NCBI RefSeq assembly: GCF_042853465.1
Contig: NZ_AP031497.1
Location: 2,418,001-2,482,000, forward strand
DNA: 64,000 nucleotides
Source: Simiduia litorea
GTDB taxonomy: Bacteria; Pseudomonadota; Gammaproteobacteria; Pseudomonadales; Cellvibrionaceae
Reading direction: 5' to 3'
How positions within the stretch are numbered: the stretch's first letter is position 1; each line of letters starts with the position of its first letter. Position numbers and translations under genes: made by a program. Positions 26,415-37,307 of this stretch are shown one piece after another. The notes beneath the pieces are model-generated. The model was not told the DNA's origin. It saw nothing but the letters and a program-made list of their open reading frames with translations, and did no database searches.

Positions 26415-27689
26415 TTAGGCGAGTTCCGAGAGATACTGCCGCGTAAAAACTTTGCCCTGTTCAACCGCCGGTTGATCAAAGGCGTTAACACCCATAAGAT
26501 GCGCGGTAAGCACGGTTTCAAGCATAAATGAGGCAAACAGGCCGCCCAAATTAGCTTCACTCAAGCTATCAATTATGATCTCTCGTACCATACGCCCCTG
26601 CAAACGCAAGCTATCTTGGGTGGCGCGGGACTCGCACGTAACCATGTCGCCAATGGTGCGGCCCGCCATATAATCCAAACCATAAGCACGGCTATCTGCA
26701 CCATCAATACGCGGGCCTAGGTTTAAACTTGGCACGGTGATAATGGTACAAAACTTGTCGTTTGGGCCGTCTAAAAATAGCTGCATTTGGCTGTGCTGAT
26801 CTACTGGGCCAATGGCGCGAATAGGTGTTGTACCCAAACCGCCCTTACCTAAACTTTCTGCCCACAGCTGGCCTTGCCAGCGCGTAAAGGCGCGTAAAAT
26901 GTCAGCATAAGCCATGATCAACACTTGGGTGATGCCGCGGTATTGATGCAGGGTGTGAATCAGAACAGCGCCCACCACCGCCGCCGACTGAGCAGGCTGA
27001 TCGGAAAACGAAGAACATACGCGCTCGGCGCCATCGCGGAAACCTTTAGCACTTAGGCCGGCCACAAGCGCGGGCAACATCCCCACTTTGGTCAAGACGC
27101 TAAATCTGCCACCAATGTCAGCGGGGTGGTCGAGCACTAGCGCACCTAGGGCTTCACCGTAGTGGCGCAACGGTCGCGCGCCCGGCTCCGTAATAAAGGT
27201 AAAATGATCTGCCAAATTTTCCGCGCCTACAGATGCTTCCAACCACGCACGAAACACTAACAACTGCGCCAGCGTTTCAGCGGTTGAACCGGATTTAGAT
27301 ACCACAAGAATATGTGTACCACTTGGATTCAAACTGGAAAATAGATAATCCATTTCGAACGGGCACAGGCTATCTGGTGTATGAAAGCGAATGCCGACAC
27401 TTTGACGATAGCGCGCCAGAGCAAAGGCAGCTTGTGCGCCCAAGCTGGAACCACCGGTACCCAATAGTACAAAGTCGCTGCACCCTACTTTGATGCGTTT
27501 AGCCGCTGCCATCATAATCGCCATATCGGGGGCACTGCTACCTTGGCACGCGAAGGCTGGCAAATTCGAAGCAGAGATCGCATCTGCATAAGACACAGCT
27601 TTGGTTAAGTTTTTCTCAAAGGCCACGCGAATACCTAGAGCATCCAACTGTGACTCTAGGCTATTTTTACCAAACGAATAGTTCAACAT
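26415..27689 (-). CDS. pgi: Glucose-6-phosphate isomerase (short type)
   Basis: The 424-residue isomerase interconverts glucose-6-P and fructose-6-P. Seen: the phosphate-binding loop GTGGSSLGAQAA, VVSKSGSTAETLAQ, the PROSITE-type DIGGRFSVLTKVGMLPALVAG, WAESLGKGGLGTTPIRAIGPVDQHSQ with the catalytic glutamate and ring-opening His region, and a C-terminal lysine segment VEQGKVFTRQYL. It is about 120 residues shorter than E. coli Pgi and resembles the short form seen in alphaproteobacteria and methylotrophs, hinting at horizontal origin. It lies downstream of the cyclic glucan synthase on the same strand and would feed fructose-6-P to phosphoketolase. Confidence 0.93.
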   Translation of the reverse strand: MLNYSFGKNSLESQLDALGIRVAFEKNLTKAVSYADAISASNLPAFACQGSSAPDMAIMMAAAKRIKVGCSDFVLLGTGGSSLGAQAAFALARYRQSVGIRFHTPDSLCPFEMDYLFSSLNPSGTHILVVSKSGSTAETLAQLLVFRAWLEASVGAENLADHFTFITEPGARPLRHYGEALGALVLDHPADIGGRFSVLTKVGMLPALVAGLSAKGFRDGAERVCSSFSDQPAQSAAVVGAVLIHTLHQYRGITQVLIMAYADILRAFTRWQGQLWAESLGKGGLGTTPIRAIGPVDQHSQMQLFLDGPNDKFCTIITVPSLNLGPRIDGADSRAYGLDYMAGRTIGDMVTCESRATQDSLRLQGRMVREIIIDSLSEANLGGLFASFMLETVLTAHLMGVNAFDQPAVEQGKVFTRQYLSELA

Positions 27690-27944
27690 TTGCGCTACTC
27701 ATAAATAGTGATTGCGCGGCATACAGCGATCTCCCTGCGAAACTTTTTATGGCACCTGTCTAAGCGCAGATTGCACGCCTATATCCCGCTTACTGGTCAA
27801 AACGTATTCATATAAACGCACTGAAATTTTACCACTACCATGTTAGCATTGAGCTCCCGCTAAACTGTTACCATACCGAGAGACTATCTTTTCAATAGCA
27901 CTTCCTAGAACAATCATTAGAAGGCCCTTAGACCATCTGAAAAT

Positions 27945-30900
27945 TCACACAGAGTCCAGTGTTTTGGTGGCTGCAATAAGGTAGATAACCACATCAACTT
28001 GGTGCGCTTGCTGATCGTCAATAAGTAAAATACCTTGCTGCTTCTCTTCCACGTCTACTTCAACACCATCTAAATGAATAGTGTTAAGCCCAGCCGCCTT
28101 TCGTTGCTGGATACAGATAGGATAAACCGTTTCACCAAAGCGATAATTAATCACACATTTATCCCAAGCCTCAGGCAGGCAAGGTTTGATAAATAATCTA
28201 TCCGCACGCCGACTAACACCCATCAGGGATTCGACGATCAATCGATAAAGCCAACCCGCTGACCCTGTGTACCAAGTCCAACCACCACGCCCGGTATGTG
28301 GCGCAATACCATAGACATCGGCGGCGATAACGTAAGGCTCGGCCTTATAAGTCGAGACGCCTTCGGCAGTTAAGGTATGATTAATCGGCATAATCAGTTC
28401 CAGTAGCTCCCACGCGCGCTCGCTATCACCGAGCTCTGCAAATGCCATTGCCGCCCAAACCGCCGCATGGGTATATTGGCCACCATTTTCACGCACGCCC
28501 GGTACGTAGCCTTTGATATAACCCGGATCTAACGTCGACTTATCAAATGGCGGGGCTAATAACTTTACCAATCCATCTTTACGCTTAACCAAACGCTGAT
28601 CGACGGCATTCATCGCCGTGCGCGACCGAACCTCATCTCCTGCACCCGACAACACAGACCAGCTTTGCGAAATTGAGTCAATGGCACACTCATCGTTATC
28701 CGATGAGCCTAATGCTGTGCCATTATCAAACCATGCGCGTAAATACCAATCGCCATCCCAGCCATGATGGGCGAGATTGCCGCGTAATATTTGCGCTTGC
28801 TGTAAGCAGCGCTTAGAAAACTTGATATCCTTAGTAGCCAGTGCAACATCAGAAAAACCAGTGAGCACTTTGTACAAAAAGAAACCTAGCCAAACACTTT
28901 CGCCTTTGCCCCCAATACCCACGAGGTTCATACCGTCATTCCAATCGCCAGATCCCATTAACGGCAAACCGCGCTCACCGAAGCGCAAGCCGTGCTCTAT
29001 TGCTTGACAGCAATGTTGATATAAACTGGCTGATTGCGCTGAATGACCCGGTAGGTCGTAGTACGACTCTTCATCAGGGTTAAGCACTCGGCCGTCGAGA
29101 TAATTAAGTGGCTCGTCTAGCACAGCGTAATCGCCGGTAACCTGTAGATAGCGACTAAGCGCAAGTGGAAACCATAAAAAATCATCCGAACAGCGTGTCC
29201 GCACACCGCGCCCTGAGGGCGGATGCCACCAATGCTGCACATCCCCTTCTGGATATTGACGCTGACCACATAAGATTAATTGCGCGCGCAGTAAAGCGGG
29301 CTTGGTATGTACCAAGGCCATGGCGTCCTGCAGTTGATCGCGAAAACCATAGGCCCCACCGGATTGATAAAAACCACTGCGCGCCCACAACCTTGACGCA
29401 AGCGTCTGGTAGACTAGCCAACCGTTCGCTAAAACATTTAACGCCGGATTCGGCGTTTCAATTCGCACAGCAGCCAGCGTGTGCCGCCAATACTGTTTGA
29501 CCTGCGCAAGCGCAGCTATCGCCGTGCCTGGTATGCGCAGCCGTTTAGCCAATTCGCTGGCGTGACTTCGGTCGCGGCCAGCGCCAAGTCGAAAGATAAT
29601 TTCCCGGCTTTCGCCTGGCGCGAGAGTGATACTGACTTGTAGTGCCCCACACGGATCTAAACCAGCGCCCACTCGGCCAGACAGATGAGTGCAAGCCAGA
29701 GCTTCCGGATTTTTCAATGATCCGTTGCGACCTAAAAATTCCCGGCGATCACCGGTCAGGGTGCGCGACATATCATCGACATCAAAGAAAGCAACCCGAC
29801 CAGAAAACTCTGTGTTATAGCCATTATGAGCAAACAACGCGCCACTGAACGGATCAATTTGGGTAGCCACGTGCATAGCAGTTTTGGCGCGTAAATCACC
29901 CAGCACCCACTCAACAAAACCGGTTACCGACAGTTCACGGCTTCGACTCGAATCATTGCGTAAGTTGAGCACGGAATATTTAACTGGGTCCACTAAATCT
30001 ACATAGATACTCAGCTCAGAGTGAATACCCGATATACTGCAGTGTTCGAATACACTATAACCAAATCCATGACGCGTCTGGTATGGCGGTGAATGGATAG
30101 CGCCACTTTCGTTGCTTCCACCCCCTTTGCTGGTACTAGGCTGCGCTGTTGGCGACCAGAATTCACCGGTAGTTTCATCGCGTATATAAAAGGCCTCACC
30201 ATTGCTGGCGCCAACGGGATCATCACTCCACGGCGAAAGCCGGAACTCGTGAGCATTTTCGCTCCAACTGTAGGCCTGACCACCTTCAGTGATGACCGTT
30301 CCGAAACTTGCGTTTGCTATCACGTTGACCCACGGTGCCGGTGTTTGACAATTGGCCGAGGTGGTCACTATGTACTCGGTACCGTCGGCATTGAACCCGC
30401 CCAAGCCATTTTCGAATTGTAGTTGCTGATATTTTAACGCTGTTGGCTGATTTTTTTTATCTAATTTACGTACTGGCTTATCGCTGATGAGTAACTTCTC
30501 AACACCGGTATTGACCAATACACGACGATTCATTTGCTCCATCAGTGTACCCACACTGTCAACGATAATAACCCGTGCAGCCGCTTGCAGAAGGACACGA
30601 TCCTCGAATGAAATTTGTTCAGCAAATCGAACGAAAATGCCACCAGGTCGATCGATGCTATGGGCATCGTTACCAGTGGCAATCATGCCCATTATTTGGT
30701 CCTGTAACTGCTGGCGATAGCCGATGTGATTCTCGTTCCAAATGACCAAGTCAACCGCCAACCCCTTCAGCCGCCAATAGGCGTGACATTGAATCAACTG
30801 ACGAGCGTGATCTAAACAATTTATGTCGGTAATCTTTAGCAACACGATGGGTAAGTCACCCGATATTGCGAAGCCCCATAAACTCGATTGGCCACGACGA

Positions 30901-33900
30901 TTCTGAATCAACACACTGGCATCCGCCCGCATTGCCGGATTGGTGTAGATCACAGAACTTGCCAAGCGTCGATACAGCTGTGCCTCTAATTGCCGCGCGT
31001 TAATCTGCCGAAGAATCACACCACTATGAGTACCAGCAATATCCACTACGCGATCAGCTAGATGACGATCTTGATAGCGCTCAATCAGTGCCATACACGC
31101 CTGCCGATTCACCGCTGCGCCAAAGATGAAATCAATGGTAGTGGACTGCCTCGGCTCGAGTACGAGCTTACAGCGAATAGCGGCGACGGGGTCTAATACC
31201 GAGCCTTGGCTGCCCGATAAAGCTACGCTGTCGGCCATTACTTGAGGTTGTGCGAGCGTACGCCCTCTGCCAATGAAGCGAACGCGATCAGTTTCAAAAG
31301 AAATATCCTCCACGGCTGTGCCATTAGTACCTAAGAGGTGGAACATCCACGGTGGCTGCTCGCCAACGGATCTAGGCCGTCTGCTACACAGAATCGCGTT
31401 TTCCTTTTCTAATATTTCAGTTTGTACAAACAACTTACCAAATGCTGATTGCATCGCGTCGGCATCTGGAGCGGCGAGAACTACCTCCGCATAACTAGTA
31501 AGCTCAATGACGCGGCGCTTAAGGGAACGATTGGTTAAGCGGACTCGACGAAGCTCAATATCGTCCTCAGGAGAAACAACAATTTCAGTATAGGTTTCAA
31601 TATCCTGCTCGCGTCGACGAAACTCCGCGCGGCCTTCTGAAAATAAGGCCGAATAATCATCTGCTAGACGACAAGTAGGTTGATGTGCCGCAGACCAAAA
31701 TGTCTCACTCCCTACATCGCGTACATAAATAAACGAGCCCCAATTGTCGCAGGTGCTATCTTCACGCCAACGAGTTAAAGCAGTACCTTTCCATCGGCTG
31801 TAGCCACCACCAGCATTGGTGATCATCACTTGATAACGCCCATTTGACAGTAATTGCACCTCCGGTGTCGGTGTCTGCGCTGACACCGGTGCATCGAGCG
31901 AGGCCTCCAGCGTGTCGGTCAAGTCTTCGCCCTCTGAGTGATCGGCGATGCGTGTATCTAACACGGTGGTTTTCGGTATGCGCTCTTGCAGTAGTAACAA
32001 AGTTGCCTGTACTGATGGGTCCGAAATAAAGCGTCGTTGCATCGGGCGCTGCAATAACACATAAGTTAAGGATAATAAGGTCATGCCCTGGTGATGGGCC
32101 ATAAACGAACGCACAGTGTTATAGCTTTGATCGCGTAATAAACGCGCTGGCGTGTAATCTACCGCCTCGTAAAATCCAAACTCTCCTTCAATGCCCTCAC
32201 GGGCAAGCTTTTGTAAATTTTGGCAAGCTTCTTCCGGCGCAATCATTAGGGCTAGCGCCGATGCGTAGGGGGCAATCACTAAATCTTCAGCTAGGCCACG
32301 TTTTAAACCGAGCCCCGGCACGCCAAAAGCGTGGTATTGATAGTTCAAATTGGCATCGACAATATTGTATCCGGACTCAGAAACACCCCAAGGAATAGCG
32401 CGCTGTTTGCCGTATTCAATTTGTCGAGCCACAGCAGCTCGACAACTTTGTTCAAGTAATGACGTGTCGTACATAGGCATCACCAGTAATGGCATGAGAT
32501 ACTCAAACATCGAGCCACTCCAAGACACCAATACAGGCTCACCACCTGCCTCTGTTAACAGCCGGCCAAGCGCAAACCAACTTTCTTGTGGGAGCTTACC
32601 TTGGGCAATAGCGACAAAATTACAAAGACGCGCCTCCGATGCCAACAAGTCGTAATAACTGGTATCACAGCGACACTCATCAACGTTGTAACCTACCGCC
32701 AGTAATTGCCGCGAACGGTCATACAACAAGTCATAATCCATATGCATAAAGTCTGCTATTCGCTCAGCCAACAAATCAATGTCGGCGAAGCGAGCAAGAA
32801 TACAAACACGGCCCTGCTCTATTATCCGACGTAAATGTGCGAAGCTATCGCTAGCGCCAGCTTGATGATTTTCACTAAGACCCTGTTTAACACCCGTTTC
32901 CTGATCAATAACTTCCAACCATTCCCCCGTGGCCTCAAACAGTAGAGCCAATGTCGGTGCAGTTTTAAAATTCATCAAATCACGCATAGAACTAGGTAAC
33001 CCTTTCAGCAACAACCAAGGGGCCAAAGAAGCTAAATCATCCACGGCATCCTGCGCCTGCCGATGCAACGCTGCTACCCAATAGCTAACTGTTGCGGTTT
33101 TCACCTCTAGGCTATCCGATTCAGTATCTATTGATTTCACAACCTCGCTATCACTATCTATCCTATTAATTTCGATACCAAAATTAGACAATGAATCATT
33201 AGATAGTGATGGATATTTGATACGAAGAATAGAACATATACTTATCGAGTTGACAAGAACACGTTGCAGCATGCTATAGATTTTTTCCAAAGACATAGGT
33301 TCTAACAGAGACCCCTCGGCCAAGGTATTATGCAGAGACGACAATTCTGCCGAATATAGAATTTGTTGATCAATAGCTTGTAAAAATTCTACTTTATCAG
33401 GTTGCAAATATTTTTTTTCTACCGCGTCGTCCAAAGTGACGATCGCCTCCTGCATTAACATCGATGTATCAAACAACCCTTCAAAAATCTGCGTAGGTAT
33501 AATCGGCTGAATTTTAAACTCTAATAATGCTGACCGCAAAGTTAACAAGTGTCCGGCTAGATTCCCACTATCTACTGATGAAATATAACGCGGCAGTAAA
33601 GGTCGCAGCGTTTCAGTATCATACCAATTAAAAAAATGCCCTTGATAGCGCTCTAGTTTTTCAAGTGTATCAACAGCATCTGTACTGCGACTTAGCAAAA
33701 CGTTTATAGAAATAAATCCAAAATCTACGGCGCTAACATTAGCCAAAAGCGACATACCAATGTTTGTCGGCGAGGTACGATGGGCGAGTATCGGCCCCGG
33801 AAACTCCTGAAAATTGTCTGGCGGCAACCAATTGTCCTTAGCGGTGACAAAAACGTCAAAGAAAGCCCATGTTTTACGAGCTATTCTCCGTAAAAACAGC

Positions 33901-36900
33901 AATTGATTTGCATTTAAATGATGAGCATCTCGAGTAAGCGGCTTACTCAGCCACCAGGCATAAAGAGGCGCCAACAACCAAAGCAACGCAACAGGCATCA
34001 CAGCAATTAATACGATAGAGTCGACCAACATTGCTGCCAACAAAACACAGCCTGCCAAACACGGGGCAACCCACATAACCCTATATGACTTGAAAACATC
34101 ACCGCTAGTAGGTGTAGCGCCTTGATTAAACCGCGATTGGCTATCAAATACTTTCCATTCCAACAAGTGCTTATGGCTAAACAAAATACGCCAGGTCGTA
34201 CGAAAAATCGCGGAAACGTTAACCCACGTTTCGTACGGCAAACAGGAAAACCGAAAGACTATCAATGCAATTTTCGCTGGAAAATATTTAACGACGGAGG
34301 CTATATGTCTACTATAATCAACCTCTTCAGGACGGCACACGCTATCGACAAAACTTGCTAGAACAGCTGGAAAAAACAGAATAAAGAGCACCACGATAGT
34401 CATGAGCCACGGCTGCATGAATAAAAACCACCCACTTAACAATAGCACTGTTAGCACTAACGGGATTAGGCTACGGCGAAGGTTATCTAAAATTTTCCAT
34501 TGCGAAAGTAACGATAATGGGTTTGATTCTTTAAGCCCATTGGCACAAGGCACTTTTGATTGAAGCCAATCAGCTATTTGCCAATCACCGCGAATCCAAC
34601 GCTGTTGACGCACAATATCAGCTTGATAGGTTGCCGGATATTCTTCGTACAAATGAACATCACTCAATAAACCAGAGCGCGCATAGCAGCCCTCAAGTAA
34701 ATCATGACTAAGAATGCGATTCTCAGGGAACCGCTCACCTAGTGAAAACTCAAAGGCATCGATATCGTAAATACCTTTACCAATAAACGAACCCTCACTG
34801 AAGAGGTCTTGATATATATCGGAGACTGAGCGCGTGTAAGGGTCGATACCGGGCTCATTGCCGCATAACTGAGCATAACGAGAGCGATTGACACCGGTCA
34901 AACTGGCCGCCATACGCGGTTGAAGAATACCGTAACCGCCCACAATACGACGGCTTTGAGTATCATATCTTGGTTGATTCAGAGGGTGTGCCATGGTGGC
35001 GATAAATTGCTGAGCCGCGTCTCTAGGCAATTCGGTGTCTGTATCTAGGGTTATGATATATTTTATATCGGTCAGAGCGGAGAGATCGCCAACCAAGGTG
35101 CTGAACCTATCCCAACCACCATCTCGTAACGCCGAATTTAATTCGGCCAATTTTCCACGCTTTCGCTCATAACCCATCCATTTATTTTCCTGTGGGTTCC
35201 AGCGACGCGGCCGATGCAGTAAAAAAAAACGACTAGTGGTATTTTTTTTCGCATCTTTATCAGAATGAAAGTGTTGAATCAATTCACAAAATTTATATTT
35301 TTCGTTAAGCTGCTCTATGCCTCTAGAAACTTGCGCCAATAACGAGCTATCGGATATCAATGTCTCTACCTTCGCGTCACAAAAATCTGTGAGCAATGAA
35401 AAATATATATTCTCGTCTCGACAGCCAAGAAATCGAACCTCAAGCGCCTCAAGCAAATCAGAAACGTCTTTAGGGCTATTGATCAACGTTGGTATAACGA
35501 CGAGCGTCGTTTTGCCAGGCGGAACGCCCTTCTGGTAATTCATACGCGGCAATAACTTCGGCTTTACCAGCAGGGTTGAGAGCCAATTAACTAAGGAAGC
35601 AGCTAATTGACTAAACCCTAAAACGATTAGAACGGACGCAAATATTAGTTTCCAATAGCTAAAATCAACGTCGAGAAAGGACTCCAAAATTGCACTGCTA
35701 AACGTCACCGTCAGCAATAGAATAGCGCCTAGGTAAACGGCAAGCGGAAATCGCTGGGAACAGGAACCTAGCAATTCAATTGCCGAACTGGGAACACCTA
35801 GAGTCTTCTTTAACTGCACAAGGCCTTGATCTACTAAATAGAAACCCACGTGTGAAGTTACATCACCAAAGGCTTTATCATCAGCGCCCGATCGAGCAAG
35901 ATCAATAGCGGTCTGCGCCACTCTAAGCTCGGCCTGCCCAAGCTCTGAAGCGAAGCAGTGCGTGCGTTTAGCTAGAATATCGACCACATGCCGATAACCA
36001 TCTCTCGAAGAAAAATCCATTTCGATATAAGTTTTATCCTTACACAATATGTGCTCAACAAAACTCATGTCGTCAACAAATTCAGGCCAATCCATGGCCG
36101 CCAAGAAACGAAGGCTACCAATGGTATTGCTTACTGACACTTGATCAGCCGCCTGCTGCTGATTTTCCAACAGTACTAGCTGCTCAATTGTCCTACTAGA
36201 TTCCGCCAGTCTCTGGCGAATCCAAGTTAAGGGTAACGACAGTGCTGAACCATGACCCTGTAAGCAACGCTCAAATTCTGCAACAAAAGAGCTTACCATC
36301 GTTGGATTAGAGCGAGCCATATCGGCAATTACCAATATCAAGCTTTTGGGGTCACTAGCTGCCACCTCAAGCATTTTGCTAGACCAATACTGTGCTAAAT
36401 CAACCTGCACCCTATCAACACTGATTCTCAAGCTGATGCGTCGCAAATTTTCTATCATAGCCAAACGCAGCATGATAGGAACTGCCCATAATTCACCTAA
36501 CAATAAGGGTGTAACCGTTTGATATGCAGCGACAAATAGCGTCAGTACCTCACCATCAACTCGGCCATCACTATGGGAAATAACTTCAAGCGCCAAGTCA
36601 TATACACGGGGTAATCCGACCGATGGGCCGCGCCCTAAGCGAGGCAACTCCAGACTATAATTTTTCGGTAGATGGCGCCTCGCTATACGAATTTGCTCAT
36701 CAATCAAATAGAAATTATCAAGCAACCATTCGCCCGCAGGAACGATTGGTAACTTACGTTTAACCACATCGGTTAAAAGCGTATGGGTTTCAATCAATCG
36801 CCGCTCGTTGTCATCGAGTCTGGTGAGCATATTGTCTTTAGCTGGAAACTGGGTCACCGAATGCTTCAATGCTAAATGCTTACCGTGCTGATCCAGTTGT

Positions 36901-36926
36901 TCAGCAGAGAAAAGTTCTTCGCGCAA
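27945..36926 (-). CDS. ndvB: Cyclic beta-1,2-glucan synthase (NdvB/ChvB-like)
   Basis: This 2993-residue inner-membrane protein makes periplasmic cyclic glucan from UDP-glucose. Its order is: an N-terminal cytoplasmic region; membrane helices near residues 400-455; a GT84-type glycosyltransferase with LDTDTELPRDAAQQF near residue 627 and VRQQRWIRGDW near residue 775; further helices near 815-870 and 955-1010; two carbohydrate-binding repeats (compare VNVIANASFGTVITEGGQAYSW and VMITNAGGGYSRWKGTALTRW); and a C-terminal GH94 phosphorylase with GSGDWNDGMNLVG near residue 2659. Brucella Cgs is about 2870 residues. The TTG start follows AAGGA. Cyclic glucan is an osmoregulated periplasmic polymer, consistent with the salt-stress context. 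No exporter gene (ndvA) is in the window. Confidence 0.95.
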   Translation of the reverse strand: MREELFSAEQLDQHGKHLALKHSVTQFPAKDNMLTRLDDNERRLIETHTLLTDVVKRKLPIVPAGEWLLDNFYLIDEQIRIARRHLPKNYSLELPRLGRGPSVGLPRVYDLALEVISHSDGRVDGEVLTLFVAAYQTVTPLLLGELWAVPIMLRLAMIENLRRISLRISVDRVQVDLAQYWSSKMLEVAASDPKSLILVIADMARSNPTMVSSFVAEFERCLQGHGSALSLPLTWIRQRLAESSRTIEQLVLLENQQQAADQVSVSNTIGSLRFLAAMDWPEFVDDMSFVEHILCKDKTYIEMDFSSRDGYRHVVDILAKRTHCFASELGQAELRVAQTAIDLARSGADDKAFGDVTSHVGFYLVDQGLVQLKKTLGVPSSAIELLGSCSQRFPLAVYLGAILLLTVTFSSAILESFLDVDFSYWKLIFASVLIVLGFSQLAASLVNWLSTLLVKPKLLPRMNYQKGVPPGKTTLVVIPTLINSPKDVSDLLEALEVRFLGCRDENIYFSLLTDFCDAKVETLISDSSLLAQVSRGIEQLNEKYKFCELIQHFHSDKDAKKNTTSRFFLLHRPRRWNPQENKWMGYERKRGKLAELNSALRDGGWDRFSTLVGDLSALTDIKYIITLDTDTELPRDAAQQFIATMAHPLNQPRYDTQSRRIVGGYGILQPRMAASLTGVNRSRYAQLCGNEPGIDPYTRSVSDIYQDLFSEGSFIGKGIYDIDAFEFSLGERFPENRILSHDLLEGCYARSGLLSDVHLYEEYPATYQADIVRQQRWIRGDWQIADWLQSKVPCANGLKESNPLSLLSQWKILDNLRRSLIPLVLTVLLLSGWFLFMQPWLMTIVVLFILFFPAVLASFVDSVCRPEEVDYSRHIASVVKYFPAKIALIVFRFSCLPYETWVNVSAIFRTTWRILFSHKHLLEWKVFDSQSRFNQGATPTSGDVFKSYRVMWVAPCLAGCVLLAAMLVDSIVLIAVMPVALLWLLAPLYAWWLSKPLTRDAHHLNANQLLFLRRIARKTWAFFDVFVTAKDNWLPPDNFQEFPGPILAHRTSPTNIGMSLLANVSAVDFGFISINVLLSRSTDAVDTLEKLERYQGHFFNWYDTETLRPLLPRYISSVDSGNLAGHLLTLRSALLEFKIQPIIPTQIFEGLFDTSMLMQEAIVTLDDAVEKKYLQPDKVEFLQAIDQQILYSAELSSLHNTLAEGSLLEPMSLEKIYSMLQRVLVNSISICSILRIKYPSLSNDSLSNFGIEINRIDSDSEVVKSIDTESDSLEVKTATVSYWVAALHRQAQDAVDDLASLAPWLLLKGLPSSMRDLMNFKTAPTLALLFEATGEWLEVIDQETGVKQGLSENHQAGASDSFAHLRRIIEQGRVCILARFADIDLLAERIADFMHMDYDLLYDRSRQLLAVGYNVDECRCDTSYYDLLASEARLCNFVAIAQGKLPQESWFALGRLLTEAGGEPVLVSWSGSMFEYLMPLLVMPMYDTSLLEQSCRAAVARQIEYGKQRAIPWGVSESGYNIVDANLNYQYHAFGVPGLGLKRGLAEDLVIAPYASALALMIAPEEACQNLQKLAREGIEGEFGFYEAVDYTPARLLRDQSYNTVRSFMAHHQGMTLLSLTYVLLQRPMQRRFISDPSVQATLLLLQERIPKTTVLDTRIADHSEGEDLTDTLEASLDAPVSAQTPTPEVQLLSNGRYQVMITNAGGGYSRWKGTALTRWREDSTCDNWGSFIYVRDVGSETFWSAAHQPTCRLADDYSALFSEGRAEFRRREQDIETYTEIVVSPEDDIELRRVRLTNRSLKRRVIELTSYAEVVLAAPDADAMQSAFGKLFVQTEILEKENAILCSRRPRSVGEQPPWMFHLLGTNGTAVEDISFETDRVRFIGRGRTLAQPQVMADSVALSGSQGSVLDPVAAIRCKLVLEPRQSTTIDFIFGAAVNRQACMALIERYQDRHLADRVVDIAGTHSGVILRQINARQLEAQLYRRLASSVIYTNPAMRADASVLIQNRRGQSSLWGFAISGDLPIVLLKITDINCLDHARQLIQCHAYWRLKGLAVDLVIWNENHIGYRQQLQDQIMGMIATGNDAHSIDRPGGIFVRFAEQISFEDRVLLQAAARVIIVDSVGTLMEQMNRRVLVNTGVEKLLISDKPVRKLDKKNQPTALKYQQLQFENGLGGFNADGTEYIVTTSANCQTPAPWVNVIANASFGTVITEGGQAYSWSENAHEFRLSPWSDDPVGASNGEAFYIRDETTGEFWSPTAQPSTSKGGGSNESGAIHSPPYQTRHGFGYSVFEHCSISGIHSELSIYVDLVDPVKYSVLNLRNDSSRSRELSVTGFVEWVLGDLRAKTAMHVATQIDPFSGALFAHNGYNTEFSGRVAFFDVDDMSRTLTGDRREFLGRNGSLKNPEALACTHLSGRVGAGLDPCGALQVSITLAPGESREIIFRLGAGRDRSHASELAKRLRIPGTAIAALAQVKQYWRHTLAAVRIETPNPALNVLANGWLVYQTLASRLWARSGFYQSGGAYGFRDQLQDAMALVHTKPALLRAQLILCGQRQYPEGDVQHWWHPPSGRGVRTRCSDDFLWFPLALSRYLQVTGDYAVLDEPLNYLDGRVLNPDEESYYDLPGHSAQSASLYQHCCQAIEHGLRFGERGLPLMGSGDWNDGMNLVGIGGKGESVWLGFFLYKVLTGFSDVALATKDIKFSKRCLQQAQILRGNLAHHGWDGDWYLRAWFDNGTALGSSDNDECAIDSISQSWSVLSGAGDEVRSRTAMNAVDQRLVKRKDGLVKLLAPPFDKSTLDPGYIKGYVPGVRENGGQYTHAAVWAAMAFAELGDSERAWELLELIMPINHTLTAEGVSTYKAEPYVIAADVYGIAPHTGRGGWTWYTGSAGWLYRLIVESLMGVSRRADRLFIKPCLPEAWDKCVINYRFGETVYPICIQQRKAAGLNTIHLDGVEVDVEEKQQGILLIDDQQAHQVDVVIYLIAATKTLDSV

Positions 36927-37261
36927 AGGTAATTCCTTGTTGCTAGAACAGGCACCAACGTCAATACTGATAGGAATCTCCCCATTAAACTAGGTATTAG
37001 GTTTTTATACGCACATCGCGTAGATAACCCACCCAAAATTAGAGTTATTTTGGAGATTAAAAAATAACAAAATTTAAGACTAATATTCTGTTCGCTAACG
37101 AACATTGATGAGCAGGTTTAAGTACGAACAACCATCAAGACGCCATTGTGGGAGATTTGATCAAATAGAATGCAAACACTAAAACCCACAGCTCACAGGG
37201 AAAAGGGAAAAGGGAGGATCTTGTGAGTAATACCGCCAATCGAATTTATATTACACGCGAA
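36927..37261. other. Intergenic region upstream of ndvB
   Basis: Contains the AT-rich leader and likely promoter of ndvB (leftward). At 37155-37166 there is a perfect 12-bp palindrome, ATTTGATCAAAT, resembling the core of FNR/CRP-type sites but without the usual spacer. No gene is supported here. Confidence 0.45.
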
Positions 37262-37288
37262 AGCCCCGCACGGAAGCCGTGCGGGGCT
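37262..37288 (-). terminator. Strong hairpin after the 51-residue gene
   Basis: AGCCCCGCACGG (37262-37273) and CCGTGCGGGGCT (37277-37288) form a perfect 12-bp GC-rich stem with a 3-nt loop, 19 bp past the stop of the small minus-strand gene. The T run on that side is short (TTT), so it may act as a weak or bidirectional terminator. Confidence 0.75.
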
Positions 37289-37307
37289 CATCTTTGGCAT
37301 TAACAAA

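Noticed and set aside
37155..37166. FNR box upstream of ndvB
   Set aside because: ATTTGATCAAAT has no four-base spacer between half sites as FNR/CRP sites require; kept only as an unexplained palindrome.
37262..37288. Possible small palindromic mobile repeat (REP-like)
   Set aside because: Only one copy is seen in the window, and its position after a stop codon fits a terminator better.
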